Positions 1-13,169 of a stretch of 64,000 nt of DNA are shown here, piece after piece. This DNA comes from Loripinus fragilis (Eukaryota; Mollusca; Bivalvia; Lucinida; Lucinidae). Within the stretch, counting starts at the first letter, position 1; each line of letters opens with the position of its first letter. Under the pieces are notes generated by a model. It was given only the letters and a program-made list of their open reading frames with translations, made no database searches and was not told where the DNA came from. The stretch spans positions 99,572,368-99,636,367 of the forward strand of contig OZ026516.1 in the NCBI GenBank assembly GCA_964019695.1, read 5' to 3'. The position numbers and the translations under genes are program-made.

Positions 1-240
1 GTTGCTCCCATTGTTTGTGGGGGTTCTTTGTTTGGTTCTTGTTTTGTTATGTAGACTTCTTAGTGCCCTTTCTATTTATGTAATCATCTTGATGAGGAAG
101 AGATAGCTGGTTGCTTTACTTTAATTGTCTACCTGATGCCTTGTGACTGTAGGTGCTCTGTGACTCTTCCTCACGGTGCCATGGGTTGGTCTGCAGTGTG
201 TGATTGTGGTATTACCTGATCATACTCACTTACTTTTTTA
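1..240 (+). mobile_element. Repeat family A, 3' part, cut by window start
   Basis: Matches the 3' end of the longer copies at about 26100-26340 and 39830-40020. Shared segments include the cctcacggtgcc block and the gtggtatt.cctgatcata ending. No coding potential is visible. The class is unknown, probably a non-autonomous transposon. Confidence 0.7.
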
Positions 241-1030
241 TGTTATGTTTGGCGTCATCCCTTCCAATTAAGCTTCATTGATATCTTTATTAATAGTACG
301 TTTTTAAAACAACTATCTTTGATTTCGAATGAATACACTAAAATCGCTATTTGTTAGAAAACCGTATTTAATTACAATTATTTTGAAAACTACAAAAGCT
401 TCTTTCATCGTGCCTGTATTGACCACTCGAGTCCTCAATTTCTTGTTAACGTCTCAATTGTTACTATACTTGATCATGTTTGCTTAACGAGCCATACCAA
501 GTGCATCAATCAGTGGTCCTGAAGTGTTTAATGGTGTTGTCCTCAGCTGGTACCTAACATATGCGCAGAGAACCAACAGCTGATGACAATTGCATTGATG
601 ACATTTTACACCAAAACTTTCTAAATATGGTTAATCAAATTTTCCTGATTAAGGCTAATTTCGAATGATGGTGTTAATATTGATAGAGACTCTGTCTTGA
701 ATGAACACTTGAAAAATTGACAGATACAAAAATGGAACAAAACCATTCGTCAGAAATGAATTTGGTCATGTCATGAGAAAAAGGTTTTAGAATGCAAGCA
801 CTGGTACACATCCACGCAGTATGATCAGCGCATTGACTGTCATTTTGAATTGTGATATTTTGTTGACCCACTGTAATGCGTTGACTGTATTCAAAATTTT
901 CATTTGGGGAGGTGAATATTAATTCACTACTGTGCTTGTTTATGGTTAAAATCCTAGTTTCGTCTCAAATTGGAGAGTTGCAAGCCTCATTTAGTCGCAA
1001 GTCATCCAACGAAATATATATGACGTATTT
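241..1030. other. Intergenic DNA, nothing recognised
   Basis: AT-rich sequence with no recognisable exon, RNA or element ends. The 65-codon minus-strand frame at 674-871 has no recognisable family or codon signal. Confidence 0.5.
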
Positions 1031-1046
1031 AATGAGGATTTTTTTA

Positions 1047-1054
1047 TGTTGTTG

Positions 1055-1136
<82 letters not shown>

Positions 1137-1170
1137 TTGTTGTTGTTGTTGTTTTGTTGTTGTTGTTGTT
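1047..1170. repeat. Compound triplet microsatellite (GTT)n(GCT)n(GTT)n
   Basis: About five GTT units are followed by two blocks of GCT/CTG units separated by one ctggctg interruption near 1104, then further GTT units with tttt interruptions. The poly-Cys, poly-Leu, poly-Gln and poly-Ser frames across it are products of the repeat and not genes. Confidence 0.97.
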
Positions 1171-1434
1171 TGAGAGGTAAAGCGGCGTGCGATTTGATTC
1201 TTTTTTTCAAATTTACTTTAAACTTTGCTTAGATGGACAGGGCTCAAAATTACAATGTCTCCTTCAAGTTAAGTACTACCTCAGTTTATAATTGATGTTT
1301 GAGGACGCGAAAAATAACATCTCAAACTTCTTTAAATCAAACTCATTTCGTGTAGTCTGTACAATCAAATCTTTGACCATATGTATTGTACAGAGCCTGG
1401 CAATTTATTAAACATTTAAAATATCCTGTTGAGA

Positions 1435-1634
1435 TACAGTAAAACCTGTGTAAAACGGTCGCTCTCAAAAATACCAAAAATTGGTTTTCAAGACCGATTA
1501 TCGCTTAATGCAGATCAAAAGTATTGCAGAATGCTCCAAATCATTCTGCAATACTTTCGAACTTCACCAAGCTCGTCATTAAGATCTTTGTTTTGTCAAT
1601 TTTTAAGTGTCCTCTTAAGACAGGTTTTACTGTA
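1435..1634. mobile_element. MITE, acagtaaaacctgt family, copy 1
   Basis: 200 bp with terminal inverted repeats beginning tacagtaaaacctgtgtaaa and ending in ...acaggttttactgta. The centre has an imperfect palindrome around gtattgcagaatgctcc. The TA ends suggest Tc1/mariner-type mobilisation. A second full copy lies at 33116-33325 and partial copies near 20350 and 29090. Confidence 0.88.
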
Positions 1635-1689
1635 TATGTTCTAAATAAGTTTAAGGAGTTTTTTGTCCATGTGTTCATATTGACGCCAT

Positions 1690-3310
1690 TACGTGAATGT
1701 TTACTACTTTCCTATTAACGAATTTATTTGCTAATCTGTGACACGCGAGATCTCCTTCTTCTTCTTCTACTCTCAAATATCGGTCAGGATTCTTCAGAAC
1801 AATGTTCTGTTGACCAGTGAGAGGGGAAAGAGACAGCAAAATTTTTCCAAACGTTAAAATCGCCATATATGCAGTTAAAAAGCATGGCGGCAGTATCACA
1901 GCTGAAGGATCAGCAGGGCAGACTCTTAACTCCTCTATGGTGGTGGCATCAGTGATCATTGTCGGACGATGGTTCCAGTCCCTGATGTTCCATGGGAAGG
2001 AGTTGTTGTAGATGGACAACTTGGCAGCTGGCTGGTATAGTCTATGCTGACCTCTGGTACGTTTGTCACCTGGGCGAACTACATCAGTGTCTAGCTCCGC
2101 CAATCCATGTTTCTTAAATAATGTTGTCAATTAGTCACTCTTCTTCTGTATTGAAATGGCTCCCACCCAAGGTCTGAGACCACCTTGAAGACGCAACCGG
2201 GTGTCCTGCCGTAATACTTGTTGTAGATGAAACAAGCGGCTTATCTTTGGACTTTCTCCAGTTTGGTGACATCTTCACTAGTTGATGGAGAAGCATTCTG
2301 TAGTGTAGGTATCACAAGCGTTGTGTAGGCTGTTTGCTTGACATCCTTTCTACGCTTCCATAGGTTACGTCTCAAGAAGCCAGTTGTCTTTAGTGCTTTT
2401 GCTGCCGTCGTGTCAACATGAAGCCTGGAGAGGTCATTGCTGATGTTCACTCCAAGGTACTATCCTCAACTTCGAGTGTGTGCGCGTGGAACTTGCAGTC
2501 ACTCTGTCTTCGGAAGTTTTTTGTTGTAATTGATTCGGATGACCTGGCACTTCTCTGGGTGGAAGTGCACCTGCCATAACTTCTCTCATTTTTCTAGGGC
2601 TTTCAGATCCTCTTGTAGTCTTATGGCATCTGCGTCGGATCAGACGGTTTTGTGTTGGCAAAGAGGAGTGAGTCTGATAGGTCGATAGCTTCAAGTAAGT
2701 CATTTATGTAGGCCAAGAATAGAATGTGGCCTAATACTGTTTATTGTGGCAAACTCGATATTACATCTAATTGCATCCGTCAAGCAGGACTTGTTGCTTT
2801 CTGCGTCCAATGAAAGAAAATATCCACTCCAGGGTATCTCCACAGTACATTGTAGTTCAGTTTGTAGAGTAGCCGCTGGTGTGGGACGTTATTAAAGACC
2901 TTTGAGAAGTCTAGCAATACCACATTGAATTGATCCTTTCCCTAATGCAGACTAATTGCGATGCCTTTGATGAGTAACAGTTGATCGTTGCTTGCGTTAG
3001 CCGTGTTGTTTTACTGTCAGAAGGCTGCTCTGGTAGAAGTGTCGCATGATGTTGCTATGAACAATATGCGCTACCGATGTTAGTGACACAGGTCTGTAAT
3101 TAAAGCCCTTTCTTGAATAGGTGGACTATCGGTGCTTCTCTCCAATTTAATGGTACATGATGTATACTTACTGTATCTAGAGAAAACTGGTATATGCGGC
3201 TAAGAAAGGGTGAAAGTACCCAGGATATAAGTAGGAATTCCATCAGGTCCATTTGCCTGTTACGGTTTTAAGTTTTTCAGAATTTTCTCTCCTTTTGGGT
3301 TGATACCAAT
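1690..3310 (-). pseudogene. Decayed LINE reverse transcriptase (Jockey/CR1-like)
   Basis: Fragments of one reverse transcriptase run along the minus strand in the expected order. NYRPVSLTSV lies near 3060-3117, DQFNVVLLDFSK near 2910-2943, LFLAYINDL near 2694-2733, and a C-terminal SIYNNSFPWNIRDWN near 1990-2030. Many stops and frameshifts separate them, so it is inactive. The motifs are those of Jockey-superfamily non-LTR elements. I cannot fix the clade by eye. Confidence 0.85.
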
Positions 3311-3489
3311 ATCCTACATAAGCCCGGCCTTAATGTTTGTTTTATAAATCTTTATTCAATGCTGCTGATCGAAATGTCTAACCTTTGGAGTTAGTTTTGC
3401 GATAGCAAACCGTGTTTACTTTTCAGCATGAGATCATCTCGGTCCGCACCTTTTCCTTTTGCCAATGTCCCATTTATAGCACATCAGGT

Positions 3490-3600
3490 ATAGATGATGT
3501 AAAATAAGTTTTACCCTTTATGAACTATCGGATTCTTCCTTCTGGTTTGATCAATAAACTTGTTATGGTGCTTTGAATATATTGAGGGATCACAGGTTAT
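3490..3600 (+). repeat. Dispersed repeat copy (pair with 6430-6540)
   Basis: Both copies share ggattcttcc, tggtttg.tcaataaac.tg and gagggatcacaggttata in the same order over about 110 bases. No coding content. Confidence 0.75.
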
Positions 3601-4074
3601 AACTTGTAAATTAATCAACTGTCAATAATGATCATTTTCACTAACTGACCACGGATGGACGGATGGACTCATATAGTAATTTTAGTACAGACCCAAGGGT
3701 ACATGTACTGCAATGAATTGACTTGTTCCATTTTATTACGTACTATTGATATAAGATTATAATTATGAGGTAGCACATAACATTTTGGCACTTATTTTCA
3801 TAAAGTATGGAAGTAGAGGTAGACTCAGACCAAAATTAATTCTCTTGTCCCACAGTATATGACACCATGAGTGTTCAAAGGAGAAAGTAACAAACAATTA
3901 AATAGTGTTTATTACGTAAAATAAGAAGTAAACACTAGAATACATATTGACTGGTGAAACTGCAAGTGATGTAACTCATATCTTTGTTTCAGATAGGGAA
4001 AGAACGCCATATTTAAGAACGCAAGACCAGCCAGACTGATGCCCAGCAAAGCCTCGTCATCGTTTTACAAACCA

Positions 4075-4575
4075 GTGTCTAGACAATATTAAAATGAATA
4101 GGTATGCAAAATTTGGTCAAAATATACCATGTGATTCAAGAGTTATGAGCATATCACCACGACTGCCAGACTTATCCTCGGCAACCCTTTTCACACACCA
4201 TTTTGCATTACAGTGTCTCGACAATGTTAAAAGGTATACGTGTGCAAAATTTGATCAAAATATATGGTGCGGTTTAAGAATTATGAGCATTTTTACTAAA
4301 AGACCTCGACTGGCCAAAATATGCTCGACAAAGCCTCGTCACCACTTGGCATATTAGTGACTGGACAATGTTACAATATATAAATATGCAAAATTTGATC
4401 AAAATATACCATGCTGTTAAGAGTTATGAGCATTTTCAATAACTGGCCACAACCGGCTGAAATTATGCTCAGCAAACTCTCGTCTATCCAAAATGGCTGC
4501 TAAACATGCCAGTGGTTAGATAATGTTGACATGCATTTGTATGCAAAATGTGATCAAAATATGCCATTTCAGTAG
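4075..4575 (+). repeat. Tandem repeat, four diverged ~140-bp units
   Basis: Units begin near 4075, 4215, 4355 and 4510. Each carries tatgcaaaattt-like and gatcaaaatata-like segments and most have gttatgagcat. Short runs of ggacggatggac or ggacggacggac flank the array at about 3650 and 4585, each followed by cagacccaaggg, as if the whole block is one element. The 87-codon plus-strand frame inside is a by-product. Confidence 0.85.
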
Positions 4576-4639
4576 CCGCTAACGGACGGACGGACATAGC
4601 GATTACAGTGCAGACCCAAGGGTCGTTCCATTAATATTT

Positions 4640-6430
4640 CTTTCTCCGAATATTTTTTGTCTTAGCAAATACACTGAACCGAAGTTATAAGTAGCCACCA
4701 TACAACTTTTGCTCCCGTTCAGAAAGTAAAAATCGCTCTCAAAAAAAAAAAAAATTCTATAAAAAGGTCCAAGGCTTCGTCGAGATTCTGCAAATTATGC
4801 CATTTCAAAATGACTGGTAGATTTTGCACAAACGAGGTCCGAGTAAAGGTACCCTCATTTCAAAAAGTCACACTTTTTAATGTGATAAAAACTATTCATC
4901 AGATATGTTATCTTTTTATATTTTAATTAGTTTGAAGATGTTGATAACAGCTGTGATATAAGATGAAAAGAATCAAAAGTTTTTTTGACAATTGAACACT
5001 CCATTCCTCTTCTACGTTAACATGAAGACAGCCACGGTCAACAACTTAATCAAAGGATTTTTAGCTTAACCATGCAGTTTGCATACTCACTTTGCATTAC
5101 TCTGTACGCGTTATTATCTGCGACACAGCAGTGCAATTTTCAGGGGTTCTTTATTATGAATTGGCGTCACTGTTCTGCTTAAAAATTAAATGAAATCTTC
5201 AACAAATGCTATTTAAATGACCTTTAAAGTTTCACATTAAAATCGGAAGTGGATACCAAATTAGTAAAAAATATCGTTAGAAAATGTACTCATCAAGTTG
5301 TATGGTGTTTTGTCTAACATATTAACATAAGATAAAACACATAAAATGATTTCAATATGTGCAACTGATGATTTACAAAAATTTCGGAAAATTCAGAAAA
5401 ATTATCAATTTTTAAAAATTCATAAAAATCTGTCATAAGCAAAATGTCAAGTGTTTGGTGTTTTTGAGTCGACTAGGCAGGTTTGCAATCACTTGTACTT
5501 GAATTCGATAAAAACTGAACTCAAAACGCTTATTTTCTTCAAAAAATTGATTTTTGCATTTTTGAACCCAAAAATCGTGAAGTGATAGAAAACTCTTCCA
5601 AAACACCGCTTAGCTTTAGTCCATTACAATGCACATACTTGGGCAAAACTTCATTTCAATATCACTAGGGCTTAGTCAGAAAAAAAGGAATTGAAAAGTG
5701 GCAATTTAGAACTTCGTTTCAGTGTAGTGTAGACTCTGAAATCATCTGGGTATTTGCTGTTTGCGATACACGCATTTGGGTGTCACTGGTATACCTGTAC
5801 AAAGGGTTAAACCGGCTCTCTTAGAAGTGTACATATAATGTATTTATATGGAAAGGCGTTTACGTCAGCAACAAAAAAACGGTTTCTATTCCTGTCATGG
5901 CGGTTTAAAGCTACCTCATTTTCTAGCTTCTTTATGGATGTTCATGATTTGCCGAATCAATTAAACGCCTCTGGTTCCGAATGATTACTTTTTATCTCCT
6001 CTCAAAGATTTGCCAGAAGAGCTTGATCAATTATCCGTTACTTTTGATAACCACCATAAGAGGAAAATTGTTACAACATATTTAGATTGGGGCCAGCAAT
6101 AGGTGACAAACTACAAGATTGTCTGCCAAATGTAGAATTGAAAAAAAGTGCGTGATTGATGTGCTGTGGTTATGGAGGAAGATTGATTCTGTCATGTCTG
6201 TCAAATGGAACAAATTGTTTTGATTGTAACTGTCTGTGTTGGCATATTCAGAACTTCCAAGAATTTCTGAGCAAATATTGAATAAACGCAGCTTAATATC
6301 CGCTCAGCTGACCAATGGCATTCAAAATGATATCCTTTTCAAATAGTGAAGATCAAAATCAGTCGCCTCAATATAAACCACATGATTGCGATCTCCACAG
6401 TTCGTCATTCATTTTAAAATCAGCTGGTAA
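4640..6430. other. Intergenic DNA, nothing recognised
   Basis: AT-rich sequence with homopolymer runs. No splice-bounded open frame, RNA gene or repeat end was seen. Confidence 0.5.
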
Positions 6431-6540
6431 AGATGGTGTAAAAAGTTTATGACCTAATGGATTCTTCCTACTGGTTTGGTCAATAAACGTGTTATGGTGC
6501 ATTGTATATATCGAGGGATCACAGGTTATAATTTCCAAAA
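6430..6540 (+). repeat. Dispersed repeat copy (pair with 3490-3600)
   Basis: Second copy of the segment at 3490-3600, in the same orientation. It lies directly next to a ggcgcc-type element. Confidence 0.75.
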
Positions 6541-6554
6541 CAATTTGTATTTGT

Positions 6555-6735
6555 AAGGGTGAGGGTTGGCGCCGTGTAACCGGTTTAAGCCCTCCAGTAA
6601 GATATTTTACTGGCCGTTCCTAGGCGGTACTTCTTTTGTGGATCTTTAATGTTTTTTTCTGTCTTGTGGGTCAGGTGTGGTACTTGATTGTATCGATTCC
6701 TGATCTTTGCACCCTTACTTACTTTTATTGCAATC
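6555..6735 (+). mobile_element. Element related to family A (ggcgccgtgtaaccgg end)
   Basis: Begins near ggcgccgtgtaaccggttta and carries cctaggcggtacttctttt and gggtcaggtgtggtactt. An inverted copy is at 20035-20335, and family A copies share the ...aaggcggt..ttctttt core. Confidence 0.75.
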
Positions 6736-7059
6736 GAACGACAAAGTCGCAGATCAGAGACTGATCAGCGATTTTGTTGTTCGATTTCTGAAAAGTATAG
6801 CAAAACAGCTTTATGCTAAATTCCAATATGCTAGCTAGTACATGTGTGTGGCTTATCATGTAAGGTTGAACTTAACGGAGTTGCAAGACTAGAAGCGACA
6901 GGTCTTATCGCGGCGATGCCCGTTTTGAAAATGAAGGGAACTCAAGCAAAAAAGAACATCTTTGAAAATATCAACTGCCAGTTTTAGGCAGAAAATCAAT
7001 TTTGCTTATAAATCTTCTCAAGCTTGCAAACTTAAATTAGCCCCACGTAAAATTAGGAA

Positions 7060-7660
7060 TCCTTCCAAAAGTACATTAGGTGCTTATGTCAAGTCTGTCA
7101 CAAAAACGTGATAGACGGACAAGCATTTGGACATCCATCGAGAAACCCCTGTCAGAGGGAGTAGAGACACTGGTCAACATGTACTTGTGTTGGTATTGAA
7201 CTGACTGTTACCTATTTTACTTAGAACATTTGATCAGTATGTTCAGACAATATTACAAATGAAGAGTAGACGGACGCACATGTTGTATACGTACAAAAGA
7301 GCGACTGAACACGCAGGCATCCACCATAATTTCATAACAACCTTACATCGTTCTGTTTAGGTATCACAATTAATCATTCAGGAAGCATATTGTGTAGGTA
7401 TCATACATGTCCAACACAATATGCTCTCAAATTCATGGTAGCGTATTGTACTCCTCCTCCAAGGAACATATTGTGTAGGCTCTACAGTGCTACTTTTTAG
7501 TCGAAATATGTTCTTGTACATAGGCCACTATCTATGATTGTGATATTTTTACTTTCCTAAGAACTCATACCTTACAAATAGTCCCATCAAAAATTAGGAA
7601 TCCTTCCAAAATTACGCAAGGTGTTATTTAATGTCCATGTATTTGTCATAAAATGGATTT
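7060..7660. repeat. Two copies of a short aattaggaatccttccaaaa repeat
   Basis: The segment occurs near 7051 and again near 7590, followed in both by a similar aggtg.tat...tgtc stretch. The DNA between shows nothing recognisable. Confidence 0.55.
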
Positions 7661-7734
7661 AATCTCATATTGCCAACTTGAAAACTAAATATCAATAGAA
7701 TTATTACTATAAGAATTTCATAATATTGCAGCAA

Positions 7735-7921
7735 TTTGTCAATTTCCAATATTAGGATTGTTGGATGGCTCCTTTATTATTATTCAAATTTTGATAGAAT
7801 ATTCTGTAGGCCATCAGTGAAGACCCTGGTCAGACGCCGCATTATGCAGGGCCTGATCATGGTCTGCACTGATTGGCTATTATCCCATAAAAAGGATGCT
7901 AGGCATATATATATAGATTAA
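7735..7921 (+). mobile_element. MITE, gaccctggtcagacgcc family, diverged copy
   Basis: Contains an inverted core (gaccctggtcagacgcc ... ggcctgatcatggtct) and ends ggatgctaggcata, matching the copy at 8270-8486. The 61-codon frame across it is not a gene. Confidence 0.65.
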
Positions 7922-8269
7922 ACTACTTTTAGCATGAATGATTCTGTAACAATACGCTTTGTGGTCTTCAGGGTATTAACTTATTCAGCAAATGTTACCG
8001 CAAACAGCTGGCGGAAAATAAGTTCGCATATTTTAATTTCTCGCGAGACTTTGCGAGATTTAATCACAATACTGCGCTACCTGATTGGGATCCAGTGATC
8101 GCCGCCATAATTGAACAACAAATGAGCTTATAATATCGTGACAACGCGAAATAATGAGACTGTTCAGAACGAGGGTAGCAGAAAACGGATAATACAGATA
8201 AAAGCACGTCATTTAAAAATTGCCTACCAGACTGTATGAACTCTTCGGTTTAGATTCACTTTAAGTGAC

Positions 8270-8486
8270 AATGAAGACACAATTTCACCCACTTTTACCC
8301 ATTGTTATCGATTGGACCAGTCTATTTCCGTTTTGTGGGCTGTTGGGCGGTATATCACATTTGTATTCAAATTCTGAAAGCAAAACGGTGGAGACCCTGA
8401 TCAGACGCCACGTTCTGTGGCGTCTGATCTGGTCCTCTTTGTTTGCCTATGCCTCACAAAAAGGACGCTAGGCTTAAATGGGTTGA
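8270..8486 (+). mobile_element. MITE, gaccctgatcagacgcc family
   Basis: Has an inverted core: gaccctgatcagacgccac, a short spacer, then gtggcgtctgatctggtc. It ends aaggacgctaggcttaaatg. An inverted copy lies at 20776-21004 and a fragment near 15925-15995. Confidence 0.8.
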
Positions 8487-8828
8487 ACTTGAAGTTCTAG
8501 ATAGGCTTTTATTTTTATGCTGTTTCAAAGACTTTTCTTGTAATGCCATAAGTCCCAGCTTGAATAGATGAAGTATTAATTATCATGTTCCTCCCATCCA
8601 TGTAAAGCTTTCGAAAATGGGACATTAGTAAACAGTGCAGACCTAGATGATATTTCGTTCTGTGGCTTCCTATTTAGGCATTGTTAATCATCAGAGAGCT
8701 ACATTAATCAACTGAACGTGGACATGCGGTACCAACTTGTCTTTCGTTGTCCCTGTTCTGGTGTTTCTTCCTCATGGTACACAGAATAATTATTTCTAAA
8801 ATAAGAATAATCAACCCCAGATTAGCTA

Positions 8829-9092
8829 TTGAAAGGAGAAGGTCTTCAAATACCCCACAAAATGAATGAAAGAATTTGCTTGTATTGTAAGGCTGACAAC
8901 GTTTCAGAGATAGATGATGAGCAGCATTTGTTATTACGACGCTCTAGATTTAGCAAAATCAGAAGAGCTCTTTTTGATCATGTGAGGAAATCCTGTCCAA
9001 GTATTGACACATTAAATGATGAAAATAAGTTTATCTACTTTGTAAATTCCAGTGTTTCGACAATAAAAGGTGTAGCTAGATTTCTTCAATGA
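8829..9092 (+). pseudogene. LINE reverse transcriptase C-terminal fragment
   Basis: 87-codon frame with MNERICLYCKADNV ... DEQHLLLRRSRFSKIRRALF. This resembles the Cys-x2-Cys...His...Cys knuckle near the C terminus of many invertebrate LINE polymerases (RICxYC ... DExHFLxxCPxYxxxR). The last zinc ligand is Arg and not Cys. No polymerase domain remains upstream, so it is a truncated remnant. Confidence 0.65.
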
Positions 9093-9840
9093 ATAGATAC
9101 TTTCGTTATTCAGCTACATGTACTTCTCTTGTTTTACATTATGCTCTTAAAATGATAAATCATTCTTTGTATTTATGGTGAACGTGTTTATATAAGTATT
9201 TTGTGAATGTCTCATATGAAATTAGATGAAACAATAAAATCATTGAATTGTTTTGTATTGTAATGGTGTCGTGAGTTCGTCTGTGGTACATTGTAACAAG
9301 TAGCCCAATGGACAACGACCGCTCACCTAATGTTTGAAGACACCTTAATTTATGATGCTCAAAGGAAGGTAACTCTGAACTTGTAACAGTGATCAGGAGT
9401 ATATTCAAACACTCAAGATATTATGCCAATTATTGTTATCTGCAAGTATTAACAAGATCTGAATAAAACATTTCAGATGCTCAAGGGCAGATAACTCCAT
9501 AGTCAGTGATAAGATCTGACCGAAATTCAAACTCAATCATGCACGATGCTTTTATGTATATCCTGGTTACCTACAAAAATGAAGATCACATGAAAGATGA
9601 ATGCGCTAGAATGGCCAAAACATTATTGAGCTATATTTTAGACAATCAAGGGTAGCTAATTCTATATTTGCTGATCTAGTGTGGCCGAAAATTAAACTCA
9701 TTAAAGCTTTTATAGTTGTCCTTGATACCTGCAAGAATGATGAAGATCCATTCAAAAATGAAAGCATCAGAGTGCTCACAACATTACTCCCAATATGAGT
9801 CTATGAAGATTTTTTTAGACGTTTAAGGGCAGCTAACTCA

Positions 9841-11505
9841 ATAGACTCATGTTCGATCGTGCTGAATTTTAAACCCATCCAAGATTTTATAGCTATCCTT
9901 GCTCCATCAATTAGAATGAATAAGACCCAATCAAAAATGAAGATGCTCGAGTGCTCACAACATTATACATTCATTTTTCAAACACTCAAGGGCAGCTAAC
10001 TCAGTAGTTGATGATTGAAGCTAGTAGATCTTCAAACTCATTCAAGCCTTTATATTTATCCTTGCTACTTGCAGGACTGATGAAGTTTCAGCCAAAAATG
10101 AAAGCAAGCACTAGACTGCTCATAACATTTCTCTCATTATAAAACTATAGAGATTTTTTAAGACGTTCAAGGGCAGCTAACTCCGTAAACCCATGTCATA
10201 TCTTGCTGAATTTTGAACCCATCCAAGCTTTTGTAGCTGTTCTTGTTACATGCAAGGCACATAACTCACAACATTATACATTCATTTTTCAAACACTCAA
10301 GGGCAGCTAACTCAGTAGTTGATGATTGGAGCTAGCAGAAATTCAAACTCATTCAAGCCTTTTATAGTTATCCTTGCTACTAGCAAGACTGATGAAGTTT
10401 CAGCCAAAAATGAACGCACTAGACTACTCATAACATTTCTCTCATTATAAGTCTATGGGGATTTTTCAGACGTTCAAGGGCAGCTAACTCCGTAAACCCA
10501 AGTCATATCTTGCTAAATTTTGAAACCATCCAAGCTTTTGTAACTGTACTTGTTACATGCAAGAATGAAGAAGATCCAATCAAAAATGAAGGTGCTAGTG
10601 TGCTCACAACAATATACATTCATTTTTCAAACGCTCAATGGCAGCTAACTCAGTAGTTGGTGATGAGATCTAGCAGAAATTCAAACTCATTCAAGCTTAG
10701 ATAGCTGTCCTTATTACCTGCAAGAATGAATAAGATTTAATTAAAAATGAAAGCACTAGAGTGCTCGCAACATTTCTACCATTATAAGTCTACGTAGATT
10801 TTTTTTTGGTGTTCAAGAGCAGCTAACTCCGTAGAACCAAATCCGTTCTTGACGAATTTCGAACCCATTGAAGCTTTTAAAACTGTCCTTGTTACATGCA
10901 AGAATAAATGAGATCCAATCAAAGATGAAGGTGCTAGAGTGTTCACAACATTATACACTCATTTTTCAAACGCTCAAGGGCAGCTAACTCAGTAGTTGGT
11001 AATGGGATTTGGCAGAAATTCAAACTCATACAACCTTTTATAATTGTCCTTGTTACCTGCAAGAACGAAGAAGACGCGTTCAAAAATGAAAGCACTAGAA
11101 TGCTAACAACATTCCTCCCATAATTATTCTATGGAGATTTTTTTAGACATTCAAGGGCAGTTAACTCCGTAAATCCGGGCCAGATCTTGCCAAATTTTAA
11201 ACCCATCCAGGCTTTTATATCTGTCCTTGTTACATGCAAGAATAAATATGATTCAATCAAAAATGAAGTTGCTAGAGTGCTCACAACATTATACATACAT
11301 TTTCAAATGCTCAATGGCAGCTAACTCAGTAGTTGGTGATGGGGTCTGGCAGAAATTCAAACTCATTCAAGCTTTTATGGCTGTCCTTGTTACCTGCAAG
11401 AATGAATACGATTGATTTTGAAATGAAAGCACTAGGGTGCTCACAACATTTCTCCCATTATAAGTCTATGGAGATGTTTTCAGACGTTCAAGGGCAGCTA
11501 ACTCA
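9841..11505 (+). repeat. Satellite higher-order unit 1 (1665 bp)
   Basis: Runs from the private marker atagactcatgttcgatcg to its next occurrence. It contains ten monomers as five dimers, and is nearly identical to unit 2 by eye. Confidence 0.92.
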
Positions 11506-13169
11506 ATAGACTCATGTTCGATCGTGCTGAATTTTAAACCCATCCAAGATTTTATAGCTATCCTTGCTCCATCAATTAGAATGAATAAGACCCAATCAAA
11601 GATGAAGATGCTCGAGTGCTCACAACATTATACATTCATTTTTCAAACACTCAAGGGCAGCTAACTCAGTAGTTGATGATTGAAGCTAGTAGATATTCAA
11701 ACTCATTCAAGCCTTTATAGTTATCCTTGCTACTTGCAGGACTGATGAAGTTTCAGCCAAAAATGAAAGCAAGCACTAGACTGCTCATAACATTTCTCTC
11801 ATTATAAAACTATAGAGATTTTTTAAGACGTTCAAGGGCAGCTAACTCCGTAAACCCATGTCATATCTTGCTGAATTTTGAACCCATCCAAGCTTTTGTA
11901 GCTGTTCTTGTTACATGCAAGGCACATAACTCACAACATTATACATTCATTTTTCAAACACTCAAGGGCAGCTAACTCAGTAGTTGATGATTGGAGCTAG
12001 CAGAAATTCAAACTCATTCAAGCCTTTTATAGTTATCCTTGCTACTAGCAAGACTGATGAAGTTTCAGCCAAAAATGAACGCACTAGACTACTCATTACA
12101 TTTCTCTCATTATAAGTCTATGGGGATTTTTCAGACGTTCAAGGGCAGCTAACTCCGTAAACCCAAGTCATATCTTGCTAAATTTTGAAACCATCCAAGC
12201 TTTTGTAGCTGTACTTGTTACATGCAAGAATGAAGAAGATCCAATCAAAAATGAAGGTGCTAGTGTGCTCACAACAATATACATTCATTTTTCAAACGCT
12301 CAATGGCAGCTAACTCAGTAGTTGGTGATGAGATCTAGCAGAAATTCAAACTCATTCAAGCTTAGATAGCTGTCCTTATTACCTGCAAGAATGAATAAGA
12401 TTTAATTAAAAATGAAAGCACTAGAGTGCTCGCAACATTTCTACCATTATAAGTCTACGTAGATTTTTTTTGGTGTTCATGAGCAGCTAACTCCGTAGAA
12501 CCAGGTCCGATCTTGACGAATTTCGAACCCATTGAAGCTTTTAAAACTGTCCTTGTTACATGCAAGAATAAATGAGATCCAATCAAAGATGAAGGTGCTA
12601 GAGTGTTCACAACATTATACACTCATTTTTCAAACGCTCAAGGGCAGCTAACTCAGTAGTTGGTAATGGGATTTGGCAGAAATTCAAACTCATACAACCT
12701 TTTATAATTGTCCTTGTTACCTGCAAGAACGAAGAAGACGCGTTCAAAAATGAAAGCACTAGAATGCTAACAACATTCCTCCCATTATTATTCTATGGAG
12801 ATTTTTTTAGACATTCAAGGGCAGTTAACTCCGTAAATCCGGGCCAGATCTTGCCAAATTTTAAACCCATCCAGGCTTTTATATCTGTCCTTGTTACATG
12901 CAAGAATAAATATGATTCAATCAAAAATGAAGTTGCTAGAGTGCTCACAACATTATACATACATTTTCAAATGCTCAATGGCAGCTAACTCAGTAGTTGG
13001 TGATGGGGTCTGGCAGAAATTCAAACTCATTCAAGCTTTTATGGCTGTCCTTGTTACCTGCAAGAATGAATACGATTGATTTTGAAATGAAAGCACTAGG
13101 GTGCTCACAACATTTCTCCCATTATAAGTCTATGGAGATGTTTTCAGACGTTCAAGGGCAGCTAACTCA
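11506..13169 (+). repeat. Satellite higher-order unit 2 (1664 bp)
   Basis: Same ten-monomer order as unit 1. The monomer starting near 11838 is only 130 bases long because it lacks about 31 bases (ttacatgcaaggcacataac junction). The same shortened monomer is present in all three units. Confidence 0.92.

Noticed and set aside
912..1232. Poly-Cys/Leu (plus) and poly-Gln/Ser (minus) proteins
   Set aside because: All residues of interest come from one triplet microsatellite, and the flanks have no coding signal.
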